NCBI GenBank assembly: GCA_028554795.2
Contig: JAPYKE020000033.1
Coordinates: 4,879,501-4,943,500, forward strand
DNA: 64,000 bases
Source: Sinohyriopsis cumingii
Taxonomy: Eukaryota; Mollusca; Bivalvia; Unionida; Unionidae
Direction: 5' to 3'
The number at the start of each line of letters is the position of its first letter. Position 1 is the first letter of the stretch. Positions 54,329 to 64,000 of this stretch are shown here, one piece after another. Both the position numbers and the translations under genes were made by a program. The notes below the pieces were generated by a model, which was not told where the DNA came from, did not search any database, and saw only the letters and a program-made list of their open reading frames with translations.

Positions 54329-55286
54329 TCATATTCTCTATGGTTATCGATCAATTGTTTGAAGTGTGAACACTTGTTTTATTAAATGTTGTTATTTTTC
54401 TTACTGCTAATAATAATAATACTTGTGAAATAATAATAATGATGATACTACTGATATTAATGCTAATTCATATAGTAAATAAATTTGTCATGAACCATTA
54501 GTTTGAGAGCTGAACCTGCATTCAGAGAGCACCTGTCTATATTAAGACAAAATCCAGTGGGCTTTTAGATGAGTTTTTAATTCTCCTTGCAGCCTACCAG
54601 GTATATTCTTGAGCCCTTTCCTTCTACCTTGTTTCACCCTTCTAGAGGATGTGTACATGGCCAAGTGGGTGCACGAGATAGATGCCATTATTTATGGCAT
54701 ATGTTAGGTTCTTGCTTAGAAGGGGGAATCATAACCCTCAAACCTACCGAATTATATTAGCATCATTCAATATGAAGAAGAAGGCATGCCAAGAAAGTAT
54801 ATTTTATTTGTTATGTCCTTAAACACCATACTATTCTGTTTCTACTTTACTTGTCCCACGTGACTTTGACTTTTCAAATAGACTCAACAAAGTCTTTAAC
54901 TGAGAAAGCATGAATGTAATGGGGAAGGCTTCCTGATTCAGTGTGCTTTCTATACAGTTAAAATCTGGGTTATTCCATGGGTTATTCCATCATATTTGTA
55001 TTTATGTGTTCAATGATCTTATAAGTGCATTAATTGTATGATCAATTAGTGTATTTATGTGGATACAAGTTTTTATGATTTTGCAAAACAAAATACGTTT
55101 TTATCAGTACTTAAATTTGGTACCATATGAACAATGAAGAATTTAAAGTATTTTGTTTGAAGATGGATATAATGGTGGCTGAAAGCGTCAATGGAAAGAT
55201 GGATGAACACATGAATAAATGAATGGATTATTGAGAATATTGTAAGATAAGTAAATAAATAAATATGTTTGTTATTTTACATCTAG
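54326..55286. other. Intron sequence without recognised features
   Basis: No long frames and no clear repeats, apart from the branch and pyrimidine region before the exon at 55287. Confidence 0.5.
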
Positions 55287-55520
55287 GTGGATGTAATTGT
55301 TAATTCAACCAATCAGAAATTAGACCTCAGCATTGGGGCAGTTTCAAAGACAATCCTGAAATATGGTGGTGATGGCATCCAGAGAGAGTGTTGGCAACAG
55401 TATTCCAGTGGAATCAGTCATGGAAAAGTTGCTGTCACAAATGGAGGCTTGCTTAATTGTACAAAAGTCTATCATGGCTGCTTAAGAGTGTATGATGGCG
55501 GCAAAGGCAATTCCTTACAG
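55287..55520 (+). CDS. PARP14-like: PARP14-like gene, macrodomain core exon
   Basis: Acceptor TTGTTATTTTACATCTAG ends at 55286; donor GGTAAATAG after 55520; phase 0 on both sides, 78 codons. Contains the ADP-ribose pocket boxes of macrodomains: VDVIVNSTNQKLDLSIGAVS (Asn of the VNSTN box present; the usual GGG loop is replaced by SIG), then ILKYGGDGIQREC and GKVAVTNGGLLNCTKVYH. Divergent loops like this are seen in PARP9/PARP14 macrodomains, some of which still bind mono-ADP-ribose. The missing C-terminal boxes follow in the exon at 59271. Confidence 0.88.
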
Positions 55521-55569
55521 GTAAATAGTTTAAACGTTTGAGCACAAATTCAGTTACCATCAAATATAT

Positions 55570-55765
55570 CTTTTTGAGTGGGTACTAAATAATAACAGTA
55601 TGCCTTTAAGTGGGTATCAGGTAATATCAATATGCCTTTGAGTGGATACCATTTAATACCAGTATGCCTTTAAGTGGGTACCAGGTAATATCAATATGCC
55701 TTTGAGTGGGTACCATTTAATACCAGTATGCCTTTGAGTGGGTACCAGGTAATATCAATATTCCT
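55570..55765. repeat. 30/60 bp tandem repeat
   Basis: GAGTGGGTACCAGGTAATAT and CAATATGCCTTTGAGTGGGT alternate with ACCATTTAATACCAGTATGC in about six units. Confidence 0.88.
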
Positions 55766-58454
55766 CTGAAGTGGTCTCATATTGAAAGGATCAAATGAGA
55801 GGCTTGTCTACAGAGAGATTCCACTTTTTAATCCAATCCTTGTTAGCCTCTAAATATTAATTTAAAATTGATAGACCCCATCACTTCAAAAATCGTAACA
55901 CATTTAAATGGCTTCTTAAAAACAACTCAACAGAACTTGATCAAATTTGACAGATACCATCAAGGACTTTCTCATTTTATGAATAATGCTTATACACTAT
56001 AGAAAATTTTATGTTACTATTAATAGTAAAATCTTTCAGCATCTTCTGATTCATATCATAAACAGAAGTTGACCATATTGGACCAAGGGCTGGACTGGCA
56101 TCAAATCCCCCCAGATTTATTAAAAATGTTGCCACTGTTTATTAAATATATAGTGAGTTGCACACAATTTTCTTCTCTCAACAACAGCTCATCAAAATTA
56201 GACCTCATTTAATTGAGAAAAGTATTACCCATCTACTATCAAATATTGCTGCAGTTGCAAAATTATGTATAATTATTACACAGATTTTTCTCTAAGTTTT
56301 GTTCAGTGTCAAATTGAAACAAGCTGTCTTGAGGAAACTATATCAGCTCACTGGACAATTTCCTAAATCATTTTCTAAATCATCAATTCAGAACAGCCAA
56401 GCATTTTCTAATCAATCATAAAATATTTTTTCAGTCTGTGCATCAGTTTGTTCATTGGTGTCTTCCCATTTATGTCTGTCCATATCACTTATTTTCAACT
56501 ATCAAAGATACATATTTCAAGGATTTTACAAAATAAATGTGTCTGTCACCAAAGTTACTCTCTTCAAATGGGTCACTATTGCCTGTTGTTAAAAAATGTA
56601 CAATTTTTTTAAAAAGATAAACTTTAATATTTTGCTTATCAAATTTGAAAAAAAAAATCTTTGTTTACATAATGCAAAATTGAACCACTTCTTATATTTT
56701 TTTGTTGAGATAACAAATCTGCTAATACACTGGATGAGGTAAACATGTGCTGGATATTGAAATACAGTTTTGAGTGTACAGTCATGTGACTTTTATCTAA
56801 ATGTCCACACAGATAAACTAGGCCACTATAGCCAGTATTTCACCCATTTAGGTTATGAGCGATTCTGTTAGGTGAATTTTTCAAGCATTCTTAGTGGTGT
56901 GGGTCTTTATCTTTGTGTGGATCCTTTTGTGGTTGGTATAACACCATCATTCCAAATTTACACCACTGCGACCTATATTTGACACTTTGCTGTCTTTTTG
57001 CCAAATTGTTGGGATCAGTATGTTGTGCATGGTTCACTCTACAGGTATATGACTGTGTGTATGTCAATCTATGCATCATGGCGAGTAGAAATCAGATATG
57101 TTCTAGTTGGTGAATGCTGTATTAATACATTATTTGTCCATTCACATGATTTTGCTATTTTCTGAAATTTGAATACAAAATGCCTAGTTATTCTTTCCCC
57201 AAAAGACAAGCTATGATGTCAACAGGGCTTTGTAATGTCAAACCATTTTTTCATGAAAGAATTTTGAAAAGTAATTGTCTGTCAATTTGGTATTTTTCAA
57301 ATGTTGGTGTATATGTGATTAATGCTGTCTTCTGATGGCTTTTGAAATTGGCCATTCATATTTGTAAAAACATTGCCTTCTTCTTGTTGTTGCCAAGGAT
57401 CTTAGAACCCTGCTTTAACTAAGGCATGAAAATAAACATATCTCTGCCATTATGACTTAAACCCATAACCTTAGAGTTTACCTGTATTAACCATCCACAA
57501 TCGTTTTTTATCAGTTTTGTGCTTCAGCCAGCACATAGTATTCCTAATATTGATTAGAAGTAAATGTTAGTTAAAGTAAATATAGGTGAAAGACATAATA
57601 GATATCAACTTTCCTTACACTCTTACAAGCCTGATGAAACTTTTCCGCCAGAAATCCTGTGATTTTTTAGTATCTGTCTTTTGTCTGGAGATTTGGTAGG
57701 CATGTTTATTTGCAAGAAGGAAATGTCAACATCTTGCAGAAAATGAATTATCATTGCTTGATGTTATGACAGTGGTAGGTGTGGTTAGTGAAAAGATGTT
57801 GTCCTGGTCTGAAATCCGTGTTGTGAAAGGCAAGAGGTGGGCTCTTAAAACAAATGCTCTCTTTCAACGGTCATTTATCTGGTTCACATGCATTTTCAGA
57901 AGTATCGCTTTCGCTCATTTCTATTATATATGTTTACTGTAATGTATCAGTGATGTTGTATTCCACCTGTACAAACAATATAAATCATAAAAAAAATGAC
58001 TGTCAAAGACACTTACTCCTTTCCAATACTGCATCGTTGATGCAATTGAGCCTTTGGCTTTTCCTTGACAAATAAAAAGCCCAATGGCCTGCACGATATG
58101 CTGACAAATCAAGTATAACTATTTGTTGTTTTGATTTTTAGCAATAAAAGAAATGGCTGATTGTGTGCACAGTAGATCCAAAATATCATCCAGATATCTG
58201 TCTGTGGTGAAGATTGGTTGATGAAAATACTTTAATCCAATCAAATTAATAAATCCAGGCTATGTTTTGGATTCCTGCTTTTGGCTAAGTGCTCAAAAAC
58301 TTGATGATAAGTCATATGTTTAACATATGCCCAAATAATATTTCACCAATCCAAAGATCCCGAGATGGAGCTAAAAAGCTTGTGAATCCAGCTTTTATCT
58401 GCAGATTCAGTTGAGCTGTTGTTAGAATTGTAGAGCAAGCAACTTTCCTCTGCA
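55766..58454. other. Intron sequence without recognised genes
   Basis: AT-rich, short frames only; nothing with a domain. Confidence 0.5.
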
Positions 58455-59060
58455 TCAACCATATGCTTCACTTTCCCATTTCATCATCATAGAAGATGGA
58501 AGTCAATATATCTAATATTTGCTGAGCTACATCAATTTTAAAAAAGACCTAACATGTAAAATATTAAGAGCAAGAACCATAACTCTGATTAAGGGAGGTA
58601 ATCAGAGAAAGTACTCATAAGGCTTTTGACATTTACATTACATCGACTGATGATAACATTTTGTTTCTTCACTTTGGAGCTATGCCATTTGTAGGAAACC
58701 ATAAATGCCAGGTAAAGTTTCATTATCCTGTACCAACAGCATATTGAGAGAATAAGTTAGACATCTTCCATGAAAAAACACATTTAAGTGTATGATAGAT
58801 TTGACATAAGAAATAACATTACAGTATACTAAAAGGATGCAGAGATATCTACTGGATGAAAATAATAATCTCCAAACTATGAAGATTAAAATCAGATCTG
58901 TTGACAAATTCACAAGCTTCACTTACCTGTCACCAATTGTTGGTGCAGCATTGCTGAGTCACCATTCCAATTGATCAGTGACTAGTGTTAAGGTGGATTC
59001 TGTTTGATTTATTACATAATAATATCTGTGATTTTGAGTTTATCAGACTATAAAATTTGC
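58455..59060 (+). repeat. Dispersed intronic repeat, copy 2
   Basis: Relative of 40690-41310 in the same orientation; see that entry for shared blocks. Confidence 0.75.
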
Positions 59061-59270
59061 CTCATTAACTGGTGGTCTGTCCCTTTGGCTAGTGTTGATA
59101 TATACATAACATGTATAAATTTAAGCTAGTCTTCACTCTCTTCCTTTCAAGTTCCATAAAATGTTCTATGTCATCATGGATTAATTAATTAATGTATTAG
59201 TCTTTGGTACAGTATATAGAAATTAGGAACTATTATTAGAACTAAGATATTATAATTTGTTTTGTTTCAG

Positions 59271-59492
59271 GTGATGAAGACTTTTATCAAAAATTGCCTT
59301 AAACAAGCAGATAAGACTGGCTTCCAGTCCATGGCCTTTCCAGCCCTTGGGACCGGAAAACTCGGATTTCCTGCTGATGAAGTTGGGAAGCTAATATTGC
59401 AGTGTATTGAGAATTTTGGGAAGAAAACACCAAAAACAAGTCTGAAAGAAATTACCTTGGTGGTGTTCCCTTTAGATATAGATACTATTAAG
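59271..59492 (+). CDS. PARP14-like: PARP14-like gene, end-of-macrodomain exon
   Basis: Acceptor TTTGTTTTGTTTCAG ends at 59270. 74 codons in phase 0: VMKTFIKNCLKQADKTG, SMAFPALGTGKLGFPADEV (the second ADP-ribose loop, ALGTGKLGFP) and LKEITLVVFPLD, the last strand of the fold. The donor at 59493 (AAGGTTGGTC) is weaker than the others; the frame stays open until 59525. Together with the two preceding exons this completes one macrodomain of about 165 residues. Later macrodomains and a catalytic ART domain, if present, lie right of the window. Confidence 0.85.
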
Positions 59493-59547
59493 GTTGGTCA
59501 TCAAAGTTACTGTATGATGTCATAATGATTACAGTTGTGTCTTTATA

Positions 59548-59672
59548 GGTTAATGCATTTTTATGGGAAATTATGAATGAGTTTTTTCGGATGGAATACT
59601 GCACAACCTTGGGAGTGTAGTATATCCATCCGACAAAGTGAGTTCATATTTTCCCATACAAAGGCAGTAACC
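59548..59672. repeat. Terminal hairpin of Crypton-like copy B
   Basis: GGTTAATGCATTTTTATGGG pairs with CCCATACAAAGGCAGTAACC; inner GGATGGAATACTGCACAACC with TGTAGTATATCCATCC. About 85 percent identical to the copy A hairpin. Confidence 0.88.
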
Positions 59673-60680
59673 TTCTTATTATATGCTCATTTTTATTTAA
59701 CTACCTAAGGCTTAATAATAAAATACATTACAAGAAATATGTATTTGATTTATGCTCTATTCCAAAATAAATTCACAACCATAGATTCTTCAATACACAA
59801 TAACAGTATTTCATGAGCACATAGCTCCGCCTGCCAACCTTTTAACTTCATAACGTACCATGCACTCAGTCTTTCATTTGAAAAAGAAGTCCCATTTTGC
59901 TCTTTCTAAAATTTAAATTTAAAGTCATATTATGAAGTTACTGCACCACTGAACAAAGTTCCCAGCTGGTCAGGAAATTCAGGAATTTAGTTGTTCTGTC
60001 AATCCAGCTAATTCTGATTATCTCCTTCTGGGAGTTTTCTGCACAATGTTTTTGTGACTTGAGGGACTGGCATTGACAACAAGCTGCATAGCTGTTTCTG
60101 TTATGCCATGGATAATTTGGAATCATAAGCTGGAAAAATATGAAATATTTTAAATCTAAATTCTCAAAAAGATGCTGGATTCAACATTGCTTTTTAGAGA
60201 ACAACAAATTCTTTTCGTTTTGGAGTGCAGTAAAGTCTACTTTGTAATGTAATATTTCGATTTCAAAAATGTAGTCTGGATTATAGACCTACATATTACA
60301 GTACATTTCCGTGATGTGGATCAGTATTTGGAAAACAACTTAATTCTTATTGCCAGAAAGAGCCCACAAAGTACATTTTGAGGAGATTAAAGATGTACAA
60401 AGGCAAGTAGATTTATTCTCATTAATATTACCAGTTATATATAACATAATTTTATGCCGAGTCACTTGCATGATCTTTGTTGGAGGGACACCAGCTTTCA
60501 ACAGGGTTGTTACAGTAGTCTTCCTTACTAACTGGTTGCTAATTCTCCCCTGGATTCTGCCCTTTCTGTGGCTTGTTTCGTCAGTTCCCAGTTGGTCTCA
60601 GATAATGCCTGCAACTTTTAATATTTTGTCCAGTAAAATATATTTGTTATATTTTTTTTTAATGCACATGTTCATAAAAA

Positions 60681-60918
60681 TCGCCGAGTGGTCTAAAGTG
60701 CTCTCCATTACGGATCACTGCCATCTCACCTCTGTCTGCATGGGTTCGAGTCTCGGATTCGGCTAATGTGGGTATGTGAGAAAGCTTGTCAGTGGCTTCT
60801 CATGGGTTGGTGATTCTTTCCTGGGTTTTCCCGGGTTCTTCCTCCACCATTAATACTGGCTGCCATGTATAGCCTATCGTGTGCTGAAAAATGGCGTTAA
60901 ACCCTACAACAACAACAA
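60681..60918 (+). mobile_element. tRNA-derived SINE (family B), copy 2
   Basis: Head GCCGAGTGGTCTAAAGTGCT (tRNA-Ser/Leu A box), B box GGGTTCGAGTCTCGG at about 60741-60755, body TGTGGGTATGTGAGAAAGCT and tail GAAAAATGGCGTTAAACCCT with (ACAACA)n. Well preserved; nested in the Crypton-like copy B. Confidence 0.9.
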
Positions 60919-61202
60919 CAACAACATCATAAAAATCAGTTTTCTTATATTTCACAAGGTTAGTTGATGCATTTCATTGTAAAAATTGTTTGGTATTTGC
61001 AGAGTACACAATTTATTTCAGATTTTTCCCATATTTTTTGTTTACTTTGATATAATTTTATTTATTTTCTTTTTATTTTCAGAAAAAAAATATACGAATA
61101 TTTTTTCTTTACTTTTTTTTATTTATAAATAAGGACATTAACTGAATCTTTAGAAATATAATTACCATATCTGGGAAGTTTCTGTTAGTTTCTGCACTGG
61201 AA

Positions 61203-62003
61203 TTGATGTCAAATAAAAGGGGCTGTCGGCATCCATCATTTCCAAGGGTCTTCATTTCAAATATTGCAGGTAAAGATGAACAGGGTCTTGCTCCATTGTT
61301 GTTCCAGTAGAAAAGATGTGAGGTATTGTTGATCTGTAGTCATCCTTCCCAGTACCATCAAAGGTTTTGCTATCCCTCTCAGCATATTAAAGATATTTTG
61401 TACCAGTTGAATCTGTAAGAACTGATACATCTCCAAACTTTAATTTTCTGTGCTTGTCTCGGCCTCTAAATCCAATCATTTTTCCAAAAACATAGAACAG
61501 GGAAAATTGCAAAGCAGCTGGCGTGTGAGAGCCCATTTCACTGGCTGATTATAAAGCTTCTTTATCATTGTGGCTTATTGGCTCTGTTGCTCTTGCTTTT
61601 CTTCAAAAACCAGCTTTCTTCATTTGCATTTTTTTAGAATTTAGTGCTTTGGTTGATTTCTGAAATGGACAGTCTCTAAGATAGATGTGATACCCTTTAG
61701 CCTTAAGATGTCGTTCTATGCTGTTTCTTATAGAATCTAAAGAGCATGGCTCATACTCAGAACCATTGGCTTTGCGAATCGTTATAAACATTTCGGCTAA
61801 ATACGTGTTTAAATGATAAAGCCATCGCTGCACATTTCTGATATCACGTTCAGTCACCTGCTTTGTTGAAAGTTTCTTTTGTGATTCTATGAATTCATCC
61901 ACATTGTCAACTTTGGCATCTCTACTTTAAAATCACTCAAACAGTTGGTTTACTTCATCCACAGACAAATAAAAAAATCAAAAGTGCTGGCATCTACATC
62001 CAT
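61203..62003 (-). pseudogene. DUF3504/Crypton-type tyrosine recombinase, broken
   Basis: Minus strand. The start ATG at 62003 gives DVDASTFDFF but soon meets a stop. From 61902 a 99-codon frame reads WLYHLNTYLAEMFITIRKAN, SEYEPCSLDSIRNSIERHLK and DCPFQKSTKALNSKK, the N-terminal part of the KIAA1958/QRICH1-like DUF3504 family derived from Crypton recombinases. Further on, FYVFGKMIGFRGRDKHRKLK holds the first catalytic Arg region (LRGR type) and KTFDGTGKDDYRSTIPHIF the next box. Several stops; the C-terminal catalytic Tyr region is not seen. Dead copy. Confidence 0.72.
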
Positions 62004-62137
62004 TGTTTGTGACAATAGAAAGCAATTCCTTTATGCATGCAAGTGCAATATGTGTATTTGCATGCAAGTTCAGTAATGGGTATTATTGCACGATTCTGAC
62101 AATGTAAGTTAATGGAGAAAAAATGAACATATAATAA

Positions 62138-63370
62138 TATATTTTACAGACTTGTATTAATCTATAATCCTTTTATTATGTCTAGTTAGCCTTAGATGAA
62201 AATCTAATATGTCTAGAAATGATACATGATAGAATCATGGGTCATTTTTTGTGCTTCATGACCATGCAAAAAGTTAATTCTATAATTATAGTATAATGTA
62301 TATCTGTATGGCCCACAAACTTAACATTTTTGGTCCATGTGGCCCACAGTGTTGAAGACGTTGGACCACTATTAGCTATATCATGCAGAGGAAATGGAAG
62401 CTAAGTGCCTTTCCAAAAGACAGCCAATCAAGGCTGGCCACTTAGGGGTATCTTGTTGATACTAAAAAAACTAATGCTGATTATTGATGGCTATGTTGAA
62501 AATCTCGTCTTAATGGGATGGACGTATTGACTTTAGGTTTCCACTAAAACACTTCTTTACTGTATGTAAATTGGTCCCAAATAACAATGATGCCAGTGCA
62601 ACTTCCCAAAATATGACCAATTTTGTAACAGCTCTTTCTTGTCATCGGGTGTCTACACCAATATTTATAAAAAGGAAATAAAACACATAAAAATTAACTT
62701 TTTATGATATTTAGCTGTTTCATATATTAAAATGAAGCAGCCTTCAAAATGACTGTCTTGACAGTCATCTTAAAAAAATCATTTTATGGCATCTTATCCT
62801 TAATAGATGATTATCATTATAGGGCTTTCACTAAAAAACTATAGCAATATGTAACTAGATCTGAATGGAAACAATATTTATCTGACCATCAAGATGGCAC
62901 CATATCCACTATCTAAAAGAGCTAAAAGTTATCTGTCTGCAAAGGTGGGGTCAAGCAGAGTTACCTCCCCTTGATATAGGGATTGTTGGCGATACCCTTG
63001 AATATCTCAGTCACTACTTCCACTTGTACTGAGAAGCCCATTTTCAACACAAGATGCCTCACAATAGCCAGAATCAGTCTGGATACTAGTTGGAGTTCTC
63101 ACTTTTCACAAGTAAAGTTTACTCCATCTATTTTTCCAATTTGTCTCTCTTTCTATCTCAACAAAGTTCTACCTTTACAATTTTAGCCACACTTTGTTGT
63201 TTTTATGCATTTTATTGTACTTGGGTACTTGCATGGATAGCCTGCACAACAATGCAAATAAATTTGGGCTATAGTTGTATTATGCTAACGTCCCTGAGAC
63301 CTATAGAAAACTCTTAATATATGTTTAATTCCACAATGATGGGATAAAGAGAGGTGTGTATTCTCTGCTA
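62138..63370. other. Non-coding sequence, no recognised features
   Basis: AT-rich with short frames only. No splice-bounded exon that continues the PARP14-like gene could be supported. Confidence 0.45.
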
Positions 63371-63399
63371 TAACATGTAATGTCTGGATGCCATACTTT

Positions 63400-63840
63400 A
63401 TTGAATTTACCAGTACAGGTCAACCTTGAACCACTTACAGGCAGTATGGTGAATTATATGGGCAAAATTTGTCTACTCTTGTCCAGGTGTAGCATAGCTT
63501 TGCACCTGCTTTCTGTTCAGCAAGAGACAGATACAGAGCTACAACAGGTTTATTCATTCTACTCTGACAGATCAGACCCTGAGCAAAGCACAGAAATGCA
63601 TGACTAAGGATGAAGATACTAAAAGCCTTCATGCTGACATGGCCTCAGGGCAGGAATTGTTGGCAGATAAGGGAGATAAGTCATCAAAGGATTCTCCAGT
63701 TACAAAACTCTAGGTCAGAGACAGCCCTGGTACCTATGTCACCACCACAGGACACCTCATTGCTGGCTATACCTTTAGGCCTTGCCTCTTCAGGGTTCCA
63801 CTCTACAGTTCCTGATGATAAACAATGAGAAAATGAACGA
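63400..63840 (+). pseudogene. Decayed coding-like patch of unknown origin
   Basis: Three overlapping plus-strand frames carry compositionally protein-like text: QQETDTELQQVYSFYSDRSD, then SLHADMASGQELLADKGDKS, then PMSPPQDTSLLAIPLGLASS. They look like one sequence broken by two frame changes, perhaps a retroelement gag-like protein. I do not recognise the family. It could alternatively include an exon of the host gene, but no good splice sites support this. Confidence 0.25.
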
Positions 63841-64000
63841 AATAAAGCATTGTTTTGCTTTTCCATTACATGGACTGATTCCGAGGATCAGACATCCCAT
63901 AACCCATCCCAACATTATGACTCAGATCACATCCTCCCTCCAAACTTGGCCTATTTCCACTGTGACTGGCCTAGGCCCACTACAGAGGATCTTCAGTGAC

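Larger units (their letters stand above)
59548..62137. mobile_element. Crypton-like (tyrosine recombinase) element, copy B
   Basis: Left end: a 125 nt hairpin (59548-59672) followed by CTTATTATATGCTCATTTTT. Right end: AAAAAATGAACATATAATAA at about 62118-62137, the inverted counterpart. Between them are a broken DUF3504-type recombinase gene on the minus strand, a plus-strand block near 60350-60400 (HKVHFEEIKDVQR) related to copy A, and a nested SINE (60681-60918). It sits in the intron just behind the exon ending 59492. Confidence 0.65.

Noticed and set aside
60350-60766. 138-residue plus-strand frame as a host exon
   Set aside because: Its first part matches a block in Crypton-like copy A and its end runs into a SINE; no PARP-like content.

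Overview
The window is eukaryotic, AT-rich genomic DNA, most likely from a mollusc and probably a bivalve. Evidence for this: an intron-rich gene with canonical GT-AG splice sites, many minisatellites, tRNA-derived SINEs ending in the 'ttaaa...cacaca' style common in molluscs, several non-LTR retrotransposons, and an endogenous virus of the Polinton/Maverick/adintovirus type.

Positions 1 to about 15.84 kb are an integrated Polinton/adintovirus-like element whose left part lies outside the window. From left to right it holds: the end of a zinc-ribbon plus phospholipase A2-like protein (+); a retrovirus-type integrase (+); a large protein-primed-type DNA polymerase B fused to a superfamily 1 helicase and a C-terminal HNH-like module (-, broken by one stop codon and several frame changes); a small Cys-rich ORF (+, broken by a TGA); an HNH homing-type endonuclease (+, frameshifted); a 1.3 kb non-coding region with iterons, pol III-like boxes and hairpins; a small unknown ORF (+); and a 1.1 kb AT-rich zone with a perfect 45 bp inverted repeat. 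After that comes a long minus-strand virion block: small ORF, penton/minor-capsid-like protein, two-TM protein, fibre-like protein, adenain-type protease, pX-like protein, double-jelly-roll major capsid protein, pVI/pX-like basic protein and a long coiled-coil protein. No packaging ATPase is visible; it may lie left of the window. Most virion ORFs are long and open, but several frames are offset or lack an ATG, so this is a fairly young but probably defective copy, or one with unusual expression.

Positions 16.2 to 20.4 kb are host intergenic DNA with SINE-like copies, a foldback element, microsatellites and minisatellites.

From about 20.46 kb to beyond 59.49 kb a host gene runs on the plus strand. 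Exons can be placed at 30251-30878, 34529-34693, 42135-43628, 50220-50368, 55287-55520 and 59271-59492, with matching splice phases (1,1,1,0,0). A possible 5' exon lies at 20461-20576. The product has a disordered acidic N-terminal part, a long region resembling the KH-like repeats of PARP14, and a macrodomain split over three exons. I read it as a PARP14-like macrodomain protein; the rest of the gene would lie right of the window.

The introns are full of repeats: a 5'-truncated L1/Tx1-like LINE with a 10 bp target-site duplication (24531-28410); remnants of two other LINEs; SINEs of two families; a minisatellite split by a TA-flanked element; a 4.6 kb satellite containing a 1787 bp tandem duplication into one copy of which a MITE has jumped; and two related tyrosine-recombinase (Crypton/DUF3504-like) elements carrying a 125 nt hairpin.
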